DNA of 64,000 nt from Tridacna crocea (Eukaryota; Mollusca; Bivalvia; Cardiida; Cardiidae), in NCBI GenBank assembly GCA_943736015.1, contig OX031056.1, positions 65,561,277 through 65,625,276 of the forward strand, read 5' to 3'. Both the position numbers and the translations under genes were made by a program. The notes below the pieces were generated by a model, which was given only the letters and a program-made list of their open reading frames with translations, did not search any database and was not told where the DNA came from. Shown in pieces: positions 62,758-64,000 of the stretch; within the stretch, counting starts at the first letter, position 1; the number at the start of each line of letters is the position of its first letter.

Positions 62758-62759
62758 CT

Positions 62760-63935
62760 GTAAAGGAAAAATGTCAAAGGCTCGCTTAATAACAGTTCCT
62801 TAGATTCATTTATTAAAATATTATCTCAAAAGCCCACTCATGTCAGATCCTATAAATCTTAGTTACCGCACATCACTCAAGCAGCTAACCTTTTTTTCTG
62901 TCTCTTAAGTTTCTACTCTACTAGGCAAAGGCTCTAAAGTGACTTGCCAAATGACATTCTCACAAAATGCCCAGCGCCTATATATATATACATCCTAAAA
63001 AATATACATAACATTTTAAAAAAGTGGTCATTCTTTGTCTATTCCCAGTGTTGAAAATACATATTTAATTGTGAAATGATTGCTAGATTAGCTATTCCTT
63101 TGGCAAGTAGTATAACAGCAGATCTAATGAATACCGTAACTCCAATTTAAAGATGCCCGTCTAGAGCCGGTGAGCAAAAGCGCTGTTCTAAAACAATTTA
63201 GAAAGGTACAGAAATCAGTCCTTTGTGTAAACATGGACGAATTACTGATATATATGGTGTAACTGAAAAAAAGAAACAGGGAGATTTGTATTAGAAAGTG
63301 ATAACTGACCAGAAGAAAACTGGCTGATGACTGAAGCTGTAAACAGTGCAGGTGCGCCATGGAAATTTATCGTTGGTTTCTGCCTAGAGTCGGATACGGT
63401 GTAAATTGCCTAGAGGCCGGGACTTCTGTCTGAAAGTCTGGGTTGCCATAGAGAAGCATCGATATTCCTTTGTTTACCTCATTAGATGCTCGGCGAAGGT
63501 CAAATACAGTCACATGACAGAATGCATGATCTTCATACGAATCTACCCAAGTGTATAAAGGATATGTCAAAATCTTCGATTAAAAAACCGGAAACGATGA
63601 GTCTATTTACATGGAAGGCCGCAACTCAGCGACTAGCATTTTCTATCTACTGTAATCTAAGCAACCTTGAACCTTGCAACCGTCAGGCGCAATATTTGGC
63701 ATGAAGATATAAGAATGACTATAGCTTGATAAAACAAAGACGAAATGACTTAACTGGCTGAAAATGAGTATAAGGGCCTCTTTAAAAAATGCTACTTCAT
63801 TATTTTCCATAAAAGAAAAAAACAACAAATTAACTCATTAATATCACAATTTTGGGGTACAGACAGACAGACTTTCTAACAGATGACGGTACCAGTGTAT
63901 ATAAATGAAAAGGCAGGAAAATGTTTTAAAGGTGA
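62760..63935. other. Right-hand region, mostly unannotated
   Basis: Should be ZGRF1 intron or further 5' exons. Contains a TATATATATA run (62986), a segment shared with 2040-2110 (GCAACCTTGCAACCGTC, GAAGATATAAGAATG at 63665-63720), and the weak candidate exon at 63.5 kb. No ZGRF1 N-terminal domain is recognisable. Confidence 0.4.
63500..63566 (-). CDS. Weak candidate exon upstream of ZGRF1 exon a
   Basis: An open minus-strand reading WVDSYEDHAFCHVTVFDLRR, then ASNE, ends at a good donor GAG|GTAAAC, with a possible acceptor GGGTAG at its right. The exit phase (0) does not fit exon a (which needs 2). So it is another gene's exon, an alternative exon, or chance. Confidence 0.2.
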
Positions 63936-64000
63936 TTAATCCTTTCCCAAACGACAAACTTTTGGACTAGACCAAACAGACGACAATTCAACTCTTGCTG
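63936..64000 (+). mobile_element. TFB, cut by right window edge
   Basis: TTAATCCTTTCCCAAACGAC, AAACTTTTGGACTAGACCAA. Only the left end is inside the window. Confidence 0.72.

Overview
This is eukaryotic, AT-rich, intron- and transposon-dense DNA, most likely from a bivalve mollusc. The evidence is GT-AG introns, tRNA-derived SINEs with AACC tails, Pearl/Helentron-like elements with about 150-bp tandem cores and GGAC-rich tails, and many hairpin MITEs. The species call is inference. No prokaryotic operon, CRISPR array, rRNA gene or intact tRNA gene is visible.

One cellular gene is supported: the 3' part of a ZGRF1-type gene (GRF zinc finger plus superfamily-1 UPF1-like DNA helicase) on the minus strand. 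I recovered 22 consecutive exons between 62757 and 19979. Every junction is GT-AG, every intron phase matches, and the exons join into one uninterrupted frame of 961 residues ending at a TGA at 19981-19979. Residue numbers below start at the first complete codon of the exon at 62649-62757. Order: N-terminal linker, GRF zinc finger (123-157 plus the start of the next exon), a conserved ZGRF1 linker, Q motif (386-389), Walker A (416-423), DECSQ motif II (573-577), GDPKQ motif III (599-603), motif IV region (638-645), motif V (754-764), motif VI (786-795), and a basic Ser-rich tail. The N-terminus lies beyond the right edge.

Almost everything else is repeats. (1) About 60 copies or fragments of a 200-230-bp foldback MITE, called TFB here, bounded by TTAA with termini like TTAACYCTTTACCA, and with a central hairpin around GCTGGTTACCAGC. 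TFB '+' means the long arm (AACGACAAAATTTTAGAC) is at the left. Nested copies and an empty-site comparison show that the TTAA is the target duplication, which suggests a piggyBac-like mobilising enzyme. (2) Pearl/HINE-like elements with tandem cores at 5936, 14255, 22482, 24683, 25477, 37496, 43247, 49437 and 55950, plus short relatives with a TATACCCCC...GGGGGTATA tail. (3) A 2-kb satellite at 9478-11448 whose 20-bp unit matches the TFB terminus. (4) A 5,210-bp TIR element at 27326-32535 with an ATGAT target duplication. It is nested in a Pearl array in the largest ZGRF1 intron and itself holds a LINE fragment, a TFB fragment and a 1,087-bp palindrome inserted at TTAA. (5) A 962-bp CAC...GTG element at 54988-55949. 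(6) SINEs, smaller foldbacks and simple repeats.

Layout: 1-19.9 kb is downstream of ZGRF1 and holds only repeats; 19.98-62.76 kb is ZGRF1 with repeats in nearly every intron; 62.76-64 kb should be the next intron, with one weak candidate exon near 63.5 kb.
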